From positions 1 to 59,196 of the forward strand of contig JANWXI010000004.1 in assembly GCA_025057415.1 (NCBI GenBank): DNA of 59,196 bases, given 5' to 3'. The position numbers and the translations under genes were made by a program. Within the stretch, counting starts at the first letter, position 1, and each line of letters opens with the position of its first letter. Under the pieces are notes generated by a model. The model did no database searches. It had not been told where the DNA came from and saw only the letters and a list, made by a program, of their open reading frames with translations. Positions 52,118-59,196 of the stretch are shown here, one piece after another. The stretch comes from Chitinophagales bacterium. GTDB lineage: Bacteria; Bacteroidota; Bacteroidia; Chitinophagales; LD1.

Positions 52118-54217
52118 TTACCAATGGAGCAGTTCGTCAATTGCCTGGCGGACGAGTTCGGCATTTGGGAGCATGGCACGTTCTAAATCTTCATTGAGCG
52201 GAATGGCGGGTGTGTTTACGGCTCCGATGATTTTTACCGGTGCATCGAGGTGTGTGAAGTGTGCAGATGCGATGCGACCTGCCAGCGCTTCGGCAAAGGA
52301 GTGTGTGACGGTTTCTTCGGTGATTACGATGACTTTGCCGTGGCGGGTTACGGCTTCGGCTATTGTGGTTTCATCGAGCGGGTTGAGTGAGCGCAGGTCT
52401 ATGATTTCTACGCGGCCGGGGAAATTTTTTGCGGCATTCCACGCCCAGTGCACCCCCATGCCGTAGGTGATGATGCAGAGGGTTTCTCCATTGGCGGTGT
52501 GTTGCGGTGATGCAGCGAGGGCGATGCGCGCTTTGCCGAGGGGTACTACGTAATGTTCGTCCGGCTCGATGGTTTTGGCGTTTTCGGTGCCTTTCACTTT
52601 GCTCCAGTAGAGGCCTTTGTGTTCAAATATCACTACTGGGTTTGGGTCGAGGAAGGCGGCTTTCATCAGTCCTTTCATGTCGGCAGCGTTGCTGGGGTAA
52701 GCTACTTTTACACCTTTAATTTGCAGTACGAAACTTTCAACGGAGGAGGAGTGGTAAGGTCCTCCGCTTCCGTATGCGCCAATGGGTACGCGAATGAGCG
52801 ATTGAATCGGCCATTTGCCGTTGCTCAGGTAACAAGAGCGCGACACTTCGGTAAAAAGTTGGTTGATGCCGGGAAAGATGTAGTCGGCAAACTGTATTTC
52901 TACGATGGGTTTGCAACCCACCGCGCTCATGCCTACTGTGGAACCGATAATGTACGCCTCCATGATGGGCGTGTTGAACACACGCTTATCGCCATATTTT
53001 TTGGCGAGGAGTGCTGCCTCGCGAAACACACCGCCAAGTTCACCACCCACATCCTGCCCGTAGAGCAGTGCCTCGGGGTATTGGCGCAGAATTTCGTCCA
53101 CGGCATGCAGCGCAGCATCTACCATCACTACGGTTTGCCCGCCCTTGGGTTCGCGCTCTCCTTTTTCTTCAGTTACGGGAGTAGGTACAAAGATGTGTTG
53201 CGTAAGTTGCGAAACATCGGGCGAGGGCTGCTGCAGGGCGCGTTCAAAATCGCTGTGCACCTTTTCGCGGGCTTCGCGCTCTATCTCGTCTAACTGATGC
53301 GCAGGGGCGATTTTGCCGTACAACAGATATTTTTTGAACCTGGTGTATGGGTCGCGCATCGCATCGCTCTCTAAGTTTTCTTTAGAGCGGTACCACTCTT
53401 TACGCACACCCGAAGTGTGATGGTTGAGTAAGGGCACTTTGGCGTGCACCAGGTAAGGCGCGCGGTGAGTGCGCACGTAGTTGACTACCCGGCTGAGGGT
53501 TTCGTAACACTCTGCAAAGTCAGTGCCGTCAATGCTTTCTACTTTCAAGCCCTTAAAACCTTTTGCATATTCAGATGCATCCTGCGCGCGTATTTCGCGG
53601 GCGTGAGCGCTGATGTCCCACTCATTATCCTGCACCAGATATATGATAGGATACTGGTGTAACACTGCCATCTGAAATGCCTCGCTCACTTCCCCTTCGG
53701 TAATGGCGCCATCGCCCAGCGAGCACAACACGATAGGGGCTTCGCCCTTTTTGTATTCCGCAAGCGACATTTCCTCTTTGTATCGCAACCCCTGAGCAGC
53801 TCCGGTGGCAGGAATTACCTGCATGCCTGTGGCAGAACTCTGGTGAGGTATTTTGGGACGGTCGGGCAGGGTGCTGGATGGGTGTGCATAATACGTACGC
53901 CCGCCCGAAAAGTAATCGGTGCCTTTTGCCAAAAGCTGCAACATCAAATCATAAGGCGTAAAACCCATGCCTAACAGCATGGCATCATCGCGGTAGTACG
54001 GAAAGGCGTAATCGTAAGGTTTTAACTGAAAAGCCGCTGCTAACTGAATGGCCTCGTGCCCCCGCGAGGTAGCGTGTACGTATTTCTGCGTAATGTCTTT
54101 GCGCGCCTCATATAATTCCGCCATGGCTTTGGCGGTACACATGAGGCGGTAGGCGTGTAGCAAAACGTCGGTGGTGGGCTTCACAGAAGGCAAATAAACG
54201 ATTTGCCGGTAAAACAA
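52118..54217 (-). CDS. Fused alpha/beta 2-oxoacid dehydrogenase E1 component
   Basis: A 699-residue thiamine-diphosphate enzyme with both E1 subunits in one chain. Residues about 15-340 are E1 alpha, with the TPP motif GDGAITEGEVSEAFQMA...VQDNEW. Residues about 360-699 are E1 beta: YPEALLYGQDVGGELGGVFREAALLAKKYG, RVFNTPIMEAYIIGSTVGMSAVGCKPIVEIQFADYIFPGINQL. This fused form is usual for branched-chain 2-oxoacid dehydrogenase in Bacteroidota. It decarboxylates 2-oxoacids from Leu, Ile and Val (products of ilvE) and transfers the acyl group to E2; E2 and E3 are not in the window. Confidence 0.94.
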   Translation of the reverse strand: MFYRQIVYLPSVKPTTDVLLHAYRLMCTAKAMAELYEARKDITQKYVHATSRGHEAIQLAAAFQLKPYDYAFPYYRDDAMLLGMGFTPYDLMLQLLAKGTDYFSGGRTYYAHPSSTLPDRPKIPHQSSATGMQVIPATGAAQGLRYKEEMSLAEYKKGEAPIVLCSLGDGAITEGEVSEAFQMAVLHQYPIIYLVQDNEWDISAHAREIRAQDASEYAKGFKGLKVESIDGTDFAECYETLSRVVNYVRTHRAPYLVHAKVPLLNHHTSGVRKEWYRSKENLESDAMRDPYTRFKKYLLYGKIAPAHQLDEIEREAREKVHSDFERALQQPSPDVSQLTQHIFVPTPVTEEKGEREPKGGQTVVMVDAALHAVDEILRQYPEALLYGQDVGGELGGVFREAALLAKKYGDKRVFNTPIMEAYIIGSTVGMSAVGCKPIVEIQFADYIFPGINQLFTEVSRSCYLSNGKWPIQSLIRVPIGAYGSGGPYHSSSVESFVLQIKGVKVAYPSNAADMKGLMKAAFLDPNPVVIFEHKGLYWSKVKGTENAKTIEPDEHYVVPLGKARIALAASPQHTANGETLCIITYGMGVHWAWNAAKNFPGRVEIIDLRSLNPLDETTIAEAVTRHGKVIVITEETVTHSFAEALAGRIASAHFTHLDAPVKIIGAVNTPAIPLNEDLERAMLPNAELVRQAIDELLHW

Positions 54218-54299
54218 AAAACGGCTGCAGATAAATGGAGTATGGATATGTATTAAATAAAATAAATATATAAAATTCCATGCAATCCGCTCCGGCTTT

Positions 54300-54863
54300 T
54301 TAGCGGTTAAAGCGGCTCATGGCGCGCTCTATTCCTTCCAGTACAAAACTCTGGATGGCTTGCACGGCAATGTGTATTTTTTCGTCTAACTGAGCTGCTT
54401 CTTCGCTCGTCCACTTACCGAGTACGTAGTCCACCTGGCGTCCTTTCGGGTAATGGTTTCCGATGCCGAAGCGCAGGCGCGGATATTGCTGATGCCCGAG
54501 GCAGGCATCAATATCTTTTAGGCCGTTGTGCCCGCCATCGCTGCCTTTGCCCCGCAGCCGGATTACGCCAAATGGCAATGCCACATCATCCACTACCACC
54601 AGTAAATTTTCGGGCGGTAGCTGCAATTGCTGCAGCCAGTATTTTACGGCTTTGCCCGATAGGTTCATGTAGGTGGTGGGTTTAATAATGTATATTCCTT
54701 TTCCTTTTAACCGGAGCGTAGCCACCTGGGCGTAGCGGTCGCTGATAAACGGAGCAGAGGCAGTGGTTGCCAGCGCATCCGCAATGCGAAAACCAACGTT
54801 GTGGCGCGTGTGGGTGTATTCGTCACCGATGTTGCCCAATCCGGCTATGAGGTAGTGGGTCAT
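54300..54863 (-). CDS. pth: Peptidyl-tRNA hydrolase
   Basis: A 187-residue enzyme releasing peptides from dropped-off peptidyl-tRNAs. IAGLGNIGDEYTHTRHNVGF carries the catalytic His; VVVDDVALPFGVIRLRGKGSDGGHNGLKDI and LRFGIGNHYPKG follow. GNIG instead of the commoner GNPG is a local variant I have seen in Bacteroidota. Length normal. It lies 82 nt from the E1 gene, on the same strand. Confidence 0.95.
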   Translation of the reverse strand: MTHYLIAGLGNIGDEYTHTRHNVGFRIADALATTASAPFISDRYAQVATLRLKGKGIYIIKPTTYMNLSGKAVKYWLQQLQLPPENLLVVVDDVALPFGVIRLRGKGSDGGHNGLKDIDACLGHQQYPRLRFGIGNHYPKGRQVDYVLGKWTSEEAAQLDEKIHIAVQAIQSFVLEGIERAMSRFNR

Positions 54864-54943
54864 GCAGGGCGGCTAAGGTAATCCGGATTTTGAGAATGAG
54901 CGCTACGTATAGGTAAAGTTTGTTTTATTTGCCGCTCGCCATC

Positions 54944-55600
54944 ATGGAATACATTCAGTTTTTTATTGATTTGTTGACCAACACCAAAGAGGTGTTGCTC
55001 GCGCTCTTTCAGCAATACGGTACGTACATATACGCCATACTCTTCCTCATCATATTTGTGGAAACCGGCCTGGTGATTTTTCCGCTTTTGCCGGGCGACT
55101 CGCTCCTGTTTACGGCAGGTTTACTGTGTGCGCAGCCCTCGGGTTTGGATATCTGGTTCCTCATCCCCTTGCTCATTTTCGCGGCAGTGCTGGGCGATAA
55201 CGTGAATTACTTCGTGGGCAAGTATTTCAGTGAAAAGGTGTTGAGTTGGAAAATAAACGGCAAACCCCTCGTAAAACAAGAATGGTTAGACAAAACACAC
55301 GAGTTTTTTGAAAAAAACGGAACCAAAACCATCATACTGGCGCGTTTTGTACCGATTGTGCGCACCGTCACTCCGTTTGTATCGGGCATCGGCAGGATGA
55401 ACTACCGGGTGTTTTTACCTTTCGACATACTGGGCGGTGTAATTTGGGTGGGCAGTATTACTACTATCGGGTACTTTTTGGGGCAAGTTCCCTTTGTGGA
55501 GAAACATCTCGAAAAATTCATTCTCGGCATTGTACTCCTATCGGTAATGCCGATTTTTTGGCAGGCGATAAAGCAGCGTTTAAACGCAAAAAACGCTTAA
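54944..55600 (+). CDS. DedA family membrane protein
   Basis: A 218-residue membrane protein from the ATG at 54944 (MEYIQFFIDLL); the track starts 8 codons earlier. DedA signatures: VETGLVIFPLLPGDSLLFTAGLL with the re-entrant ETG...PGD loop, GDNVNYFVGKYF and ILARFVPIVRTVTPFVSGIGRMNYRVF (the FxRFxPxxRT motif). Members are believed to flip phospholipids or undecaprenyl phosphate and affect envelope homeostasis. No neighbours suggest more. Confidence 0.92.
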   Translation: MEYIQFFIDLLTNTKEVLLALFQQYGTYIYAILFLIIFVETGLVIFPLLPGDSLLFTAGLLCAQPSGLDIWFLIPLLIFAAVLGDNVNYFVGKYFSEKVLSWKINGKPLVKQEWLDKTHEFFEKNGTKTIILARFVPIVRTVTPFVSGIGRMNYRVFLPFDILGGVIWVGSITTIGYFLGQVPFVEKHLEKFILGIVLLSVMPIFWQAIKQRLNAKNA

Positions 55601-55873
55601 GCACCGTTGTAAAGAATACAAAAGAAAATTTACGGCTTCCTGAACATCTGATGTATCGTTAACTGGAGATGAGCACTCATAACTTTCAGGCGCTGTACCG
55701 ATGAAATTTTGCTGCAAGTCCTGTACATTAGTTATTTATTTCAACGCACAGAACGAAGGATAACATAACCGCAAAAATTCCATAAATCTGCATCGCATTG
55801 TATGTTGCACAATCCGAACATACTTTTACCTCTGCATAGCAACACAACCTAAAACCGCGCTAATTCTCACACC

Positions 55874-56299
55874 ATGGGCAAAAAGAAAATCATCATCATC
55901 AACGGGCCTAATCTTAATTTGTTGGGCAGGCGCGAGCCACACATTTACGGCAACATATCTTTTGATGATTTCTTTGAAGAGCTGAAGGATGTATATGCCG
56001 ATGAGGTACAGTTGAGCTACTTTCAATCAAATGTAGAAGGGGAAATCATCAACAAATTACAGGAAGTGGGTTTCAGTTTTGACGGTATATTGCTTAACGC
56101 CGGCGGTTACACACACACCTCGGTAGCCATTCGCGATGCGGTAGCAGCTATTAAAACGCCGGTGGTGGAAGTACACATAACCAACCCCTACGCCCGCGAG
56201 GAGTTTCGGCATGTGAGTTTACTGAGCGGGGTGTGCAAGGGCATAGTGGCGGGCTTCGGGCTTGAAAGTTACGTACTGGCGCTCGATAGTTTTTTGTAA
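55874..56299 (+). CDS. aroQ: Type II 3-dehydroquinate dehydratase
   Basis: A 141-residue enzyme that dehydrates 3-dehydroquinate to 3-dehydroshikimate, following AroB in the pathway. It starts MGKKKIIIINGPNLNLLGRREPHIYG, with FQSNVEGEIINKLQEVG, LNAGGYTHTSVAIRDA and EVHITNPYAREEFRHVS. All active-site positions of the type II family appear intact. It is monocistronic, convergent with rplY. Confidence 0.96.
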   Translation: MGKKKIIIINGPNLNLLGRREPHIYGNISFDDFFEELKDVYADEVQLSYFQSNVEGEIINKLQEVGFSFDGILLNAGGYTHTSVAIRDAVAAIKTPVVEVHITNPYAREEFRHVSLLSGVCKGIVAGFGLESYVLALDSFL

Positions 56300-56315
56300 G
56301 CCACCCTGAAACAGA

Positions 56316-56341
56316 AAGCCGCCTGGCAAAGCAGGCGGCTT
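56316..56341. terminator. Bidirectional-type hairpin between aroQ and rplY
   Basis: AAGCCGCCT, loop GGCAAAGC, AGGCGGCTT: nine perfect pairs between two convergent genes. There is no good T-run on either strand, so it may act in both directions weakly. Confidence 0.6.
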
Positions 56342-56363
56342 GGTAAAGTAATGTAGAGTGCGA

Positions 56364-57002
56364 TTATTTCTTTTTCTCTTCGGGTTTCGCAGCAGCAGGA
56401 GCAGGGGCGGCAGGTGCAGCGGCAGCCGGAGCAGCGGCGGCCTCTTCTTTAGCGGCGCGCGGCACACTCACCCGGGCTATCGGATTAGCGCCCGATAACA
56501 GAAAAGTGAGGTTAGGATAAAATGCCTGCAAATCGCGCACGCGGCTGATGGCGCCCAGGTCCATGCCAGATACGTCAAACTCCAGATAACTCACCAGGTC
56601 TTTGGGCAGCGCTACCACCTGCAGGCGTCTTACTACCTGCTCCAGTTTACCCCCTGCCGAGGCGCCCTTGGGGGTGCCTTTCAGGCGCAGCGGAATGCTC
56701 ACCTTTACTTTTACATCTTCGCGCAGTTCCTGAAAATCAGCATGCAGCATGGTGTCTTTCACCGGCTCAAACTGCGTTTCTTTCAAAATAGCGCGGTGTA
56801 CCTGACCATTAAGATGAATTTCCGCCACCCGCAGTTCGGGCGTGTAAATCAGTTTGCGGAATTCGTGCAGCGGAGCGTAAAAGTTGTAATTCTTATCGCC
56901 CCCGTACAAATTGCAAGGAACGTTACCTGCCTTGCGCAGGGCACGCGTAGCCTTTTTGCCTAATTCGGTTCTTGGCGTGCCGTGAAGAATGGTTGTTTCC
57001 AT
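56364..57002 (-). CDS. rplY: 50S ribosomal protein L25 (general stress protein CTC form)
   Basis: A 212-residue L25/TL5/CTC protein that binds 5S rRNA. The N-terminal L25 domain has TPRTELGKKATRALRKAGNVPCNLYGG; the C-terminal CTC beta domain follows (LRLKGTPKGASAGGKLEQVVRRLQVVALPKDLVSYLEFDVSGM). The tail is an alanine/proline stretch of about 30 residues ending KPEEKKK, low-complexity and probably flexible. It follows prs after 48 nt in the same transcript, a widespread prs-rplY-pth association; pth is not adjacent here. Confidence 0.94.
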   Translation of the reverse strand: METTILHGTPRTELGKKATRALRKAGNVPCNLYGGDKNYNFYAPLHEFRKLIYTPELRVAEIHLNGQVHRAILKETQFEPVKDTMLHADFQELREDVKVKVSIPLRLKGTPKGASAGGKLEQVVRRLQVVALPKDLVSYLEFDVSGMDLGAISRVRDLQAFYPNLTFLLSGANPIARVSVPRAAKEEAAAAPAAAAPAAPAPAAAKPEEKKK

Positions 57003-57050
57003 GATGTTGATGGGTTTTTATGAATAAAAAATTTTATATATAAAATAATT

Positions 57051-57995
57051 TTAAACCGATGGCGTAAGGAAAAGCGAGTTGATGCTTTTGTGTTCGTGCG
57101 TGTTGCGTATGGCCTGTGCAAACAGCTTGGCAACGCTAAGCACCTTAATCTTAGGCGAGTTTTTGGGCGGCAGGGTGTTGGTGACAATCAGCTCACTGAG
57201 TTGACTTTTCTCTACGTTTTCCACAGCTTTACCCGAAAGCACGGCGTGCGTACATATTGCCCGCACACTCCGGGCGCCTTTCTCCATCAGCAGGTTGGCA
57301 GCGCTGCAGAGTGTGCCGCCGGTGTCAATCATATCGTCACACAAAATTACGTTTTTGCCTTCCACGTTGCCGATAAGCGTCATTTCGGCAACTTCGTTCA
57401 CACGCTTGCGGTATTTGTCACATATTACCATGTCGGCATTAAAGTGCTGCGCATAGATGCGCGCGCGCTTCACAGAGCCCACGTCGGGCGAGGCAAAACA
57501 CAAATTGTCTAAGTTGAGTTTCTGAATGTACGGCAAGAAGATGGCAGAGCCGTTCAGGTGGTCCACCGGAATATCAAAAAAGCCCTGAATTTGCCCGGCA
57601 TGCAGGTCCATCGTCATCACGCGGTTAGCGCCCGCAGCGGTGAGCAGGTTAGCGATTAGCTTGGCTGCAATACCCACCCGGGGGCGGTCTTTGCGGTCCT
57701 GCCGGGCATACCCAAAATACGGAATAACTGCCGTAATGTAATCGGCCGATGCCCGTTTGGCTGCGTCAATCATCATGAGCAGCTCCATCAGATTATCGGT
57801 AGGAGCGGGCGTGCTTTGAATAATAAACACAAAGGCCCCGCGCACACTCTCTTTAATCTCGGGTTGAAATTCCCCATCGCTGAAACGAAGTACATCAATT
57901 TGAGCGAGCTGCTGCCCATAAATATCGGCAATGTCTTCGGCCAGGTATCGCGTCAATGTGCCTGTAAATAACTTAACATCGCTGGTGAGCAACAT
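57051..57995 (-). CDS. prs: Ribose-phosphate pyrophosphokinase
   Basis: A 314-residue PRPP synthetase. RFSDGEFQPEI, PYFGYARQDRKDRPRVGIAAKLIANLL, DLHAGQIQGFFDIPVDHL, SPDVGSVKRARIYA and the PRPP loop VILCDDMIDTGGTL are all intact. PRPP feeds purine (purC, folP-linked), pyrimidine, His and Trp synthesis. The start is ATG 57995; the track's GTG at 58016 overlaps a perfect minus-strand TATATTTG box (58016-58023), a likely -7 element, so it would lie inside the promoter. The -33 partner is not clear. Confidence 0.95.
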   Translation of the reverse strand: MLLTSDVKLFTGTLTRYLAEDIADIYGQQLAQIDVLRFSDGEFQPEIKESVRGAFVFIIQSTPAPTDNLMELLMMIDAAKRASADYITAVIPYFGYARQDRKDRPRVGIAAKLIANLLTAAGANRVMTMDLHAGQIQGFFDIPVDHLNGSAIFLPYIQKLNLDNLCFASPDVGSVKRARIYAQHFNADMVICDKYRKRVNEVAEMTLIGNVEGKNVILCDDMIDTGGTLCSAANLLMEKGARSVRAICTHAVLSGKAVENVEKSQLSELIVTNTLPPKNSPKIKVLSVAKLFAQAIRNTHEHKSINSLFLTPSV

Positions 57996-58118
57996 AGCCC
58001 GCAATTTTGGGGGCACAAATATAACCTTATTGTTGAGAACTAATACCCGATTTACAAACCTTTGTCACCTTACAACGCCCGCGATTTAATTTATTTGCCG
58101 CCTGCAACTTCACACCAC

Positions 58119-58997
58119 ATGCTATTACTGGACGGCAAAAAGCTATCCGAAGAGATAAAAGCCGAAATTAAAACTCAAGTAGAGAAACGCCTGCTTACCG
58201 GCAAAAGCGCCCCCCACCTGGCGGCTATACTGGTGGGCAACGATGGAGGCAGCTTAACTTACGTGGGGCACAAAGTAAAGGCGTGCGAGCAGGTAGGGTT
58301 TCGCTCCACATTGTTGCACTTTCAGGAAAACATCACTCAGGATGCGCTCCTGAAGGAAATTGAACGCCTCAATGCCGACAATACCGTGCACGGCTTCATC
58401 GTGCAACTCCCCCTGCCCGCTCACATCGATGCCACCCGCGTTTTGTTGCACATCCACCCTTCCAAAGATGTGGACGGTTTTCACCCCGTAAACGTGGGGC
58501 GCATCACATTGGGCATGCCCGGCTTCGTATCGGCAACTCCTCTCGGCATCACCAGGTTGCTTGAGCGCTACGCCATTCAAACCGCCGGCAAACACTGCGT
58601 CATTATCGGCCGCAGCAACATCGTAGGTCGCCCCCTAAGCATCCTGCTGAGCAGCCAGAGCGCCACCGGCAATGCCACCGTCACCCTTTGCCACTCCCGC
58701 ACCCAAAACCTCGCATCCATCACCCGCCAGGCCGACATCCTCATCGCGGCCCTCGGCAAACCCGAGTTCCTCACTGCCAACATGGTAAAAGAAGGCGCCG
58801 TAGTCATTGACGTAGGCACTACCCGCGTACCCGACCCAAGCGCCAAAACCGGCTGGCGCCTCAAAGGAGACGTAAAATTTGACGAGGTAGCCCCAAAATG
58901 CTCAGCCATCACGCCCGTTCCCGGCGGCGTAGGTCCCATGACCGTCGTATCGCTCCTGCTCAACACCCTGCAGGCAGCGCAGCAAGCCGACCCTTAA
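58119..58997 (+). CDS. folD: Bifunctional methylenetetrahydrofolate dehydrogenase/cyclohydrolase
   Basis: A 292-residue FolD, interconverting methylene-, methenyl- and 10-formyl-THF with NADP. It starts MLLLDGKKLSEEIKAEIKTQVEKRL at the ATG at 58119; the track runs from 58062. The catalytic Lys segment GSLTYVGHKVKACEQVGF, QLPLPAHID, PSKDVDGFHPVNVGR, and the Rossmann signature VIIGRSNIVGRPLSILL follow. The ending ITPVPGGVGPMTVVSLLLNTLQAA is typical. It is followed 76 nt later by repeat copy H. Confidence 0.96.
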   Translation: MLLLDGKKLSEEIKAEIKTQVEKRLLTGKSAPHLAAILVGNDGGSLTYVGHKVKACEQVGFRSTLLHFQENITQDALLKEIERLNADNTVHGFIVQLPLPAHIDATRVLLHIHPSKDVDGFHPVNVGRITLGMPGFVSATPLGITRLLERYAIQTAGKHCVIIGRSNIVGRPLSILLSSQSATGNATVTLCHSRTQNLASITRQADILIAALGKPEFLTANMVKEGAVVIDVGTTRVPDPSAKTGWRLKGDVKFDEVAPKCSAITPVPGGVGPMTVVSLLLNTLQAAQQADP

Positions 58998-59073
58998 CTC
59001 GCCACCGGTTGCGGTCGCATACCCGCGTACGAAATACATTAACAAAAAATCTTATATGTATTTTCATTTTTCA

Positions 59074-59196
59074 GGGGGTGCCCCCGGTGCGCCCCCCGCG
59101 TAACAAACCGGGCGCACAGGGGGCGGGCGGGCGAAGGGGTAACCAGTCGCTACCCCCCCCCCCCGGAGATTTTTTTTTTTATAAAAGGTACGGGCG
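59074..59196 (-). repeat. Structured intergenic repeat, copy H (partial, at window end)
   Basis: Begins GGGGGTGCCCCC, 76 nt after the folD stop codon. The next stem pairs GTGCGCCC with GGGCGCAC, again a different sequence at the same position. The copy becomes unusual toward the end, with runs of about 12 C and 12 T, and stops at AAAGGTACGGGCG, which matches copy D. It is cut by the window end. Confidence 0.8.

Noticed and set aside
52553-53293. 246-aa plus ORF antisense to E1
   Set aside because: Antisense shadow of a well-supported gene.
11-59196. Repeats as insertion sequences or retron/group II intron pieces
   Set aside because: No transposase, reverse transcriptase, domain V-like intron end or clear target duplication is visible beside any copy. 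A non-autonomous (MITE or REP-like) origin remains possible but is not proven.
1-59196. tRNA, rRNA, tmRNA or RNase P genes
   Set aside because: I found no T-loop GTTCRANTC with a matching acceptor end, nor any rRNA-like sequence, in the intergenic gaps.

Overview
The window looks like a piece of a Bacteroidota chromosome, probably from the Chitinophagales/Sphingobacteriales side of the phylum. The evidence is five secreted proteins with type IX secretion (T9SS) C-terminal sorting domains, promoters of the Bacteroidota type (TTTG, about 20 nt, TAnnTTTG), few Shine-Dalgarno sites, a fused branched-chain 2-oxoacid dehydrogenase E1, and gliding-type SprB repeats. I see no rRNA, tRNA, CRISPR array, transposase or phage gene. 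Both window ends lie in or next to copies of one GC-rich intergenic repeat, so this may be a whole contig whose assembly stopped at repeats.

Layout. 1-3 kb: a GH1 glycosidase and a saccharopine-reductase-like protein. 3-7.6 kb: rpsL-rpsG-fusA-rpsJ, a small secreted protein, then rplC and a terminator. 7.8-13 kb: aroB-aroA, then (minus strand) a glutathione peroxidase, a CDGSH protein and a T9SS subtilase. 13-18.4 kb: an acyl-CoA carboxylase subunit, dnaB, a lipoprotein and an RRM protein. 18.4-24 kb: folP-purC, a LolA-like protein with ftsK, and a membrane protein. 25-30 kb: gltX, an acidic protein, a B12-binding domain, an Asp/Asn hydroxylase-like protein and a dicarboxylate symporter. 30-43 kb: a 1312-residue SprB/CHU_C protein, clpS with an acyl-CoA dehydrogenase fused to SCP2, two more T9SS proteins, a mutarotase, fabI, an aldo/keto reductase and a CNT nucleoside transporter. 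43.5-46.6 kb: a cobalamin-riboswitch operon. 46.6-50.6 kb: ilvE and a second ribosomal unit (rpsC-rplP-rpmC-rpsQ-rplN-rplX) with its own promoter and terminator. 51-59 kb: a lipoprotein, the E1 dehydrogenase, pth, a DedA protein, aroQ, prs-rplY and folD.

Three things stand out. (1) Eight copies of a 120-170 bp element made of consecutive hairpins occupy intergenic gaps. Stem sequences change between copies but pairing is kept, so structure is what is conserved; five copies sit 28-115 nt after a stop codon, all in the same orientation relative to that gene. (2) A consensus B12 riboswitch controls an operon with no TonB receptor. It encodes a CWC/DUF5522 cysteine-rich protein, a LOV-like PAS protein lacking the photoactive cysteine, a T9SS surface protein and a DUF71 PP-loop ATPase, and is a candidate B12 capture/salvage system. 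(3) The normally continuous str-S10-spc ribosomal cluster is split into two separate units, with a small exported protein inserted between rpsJ and rplC.
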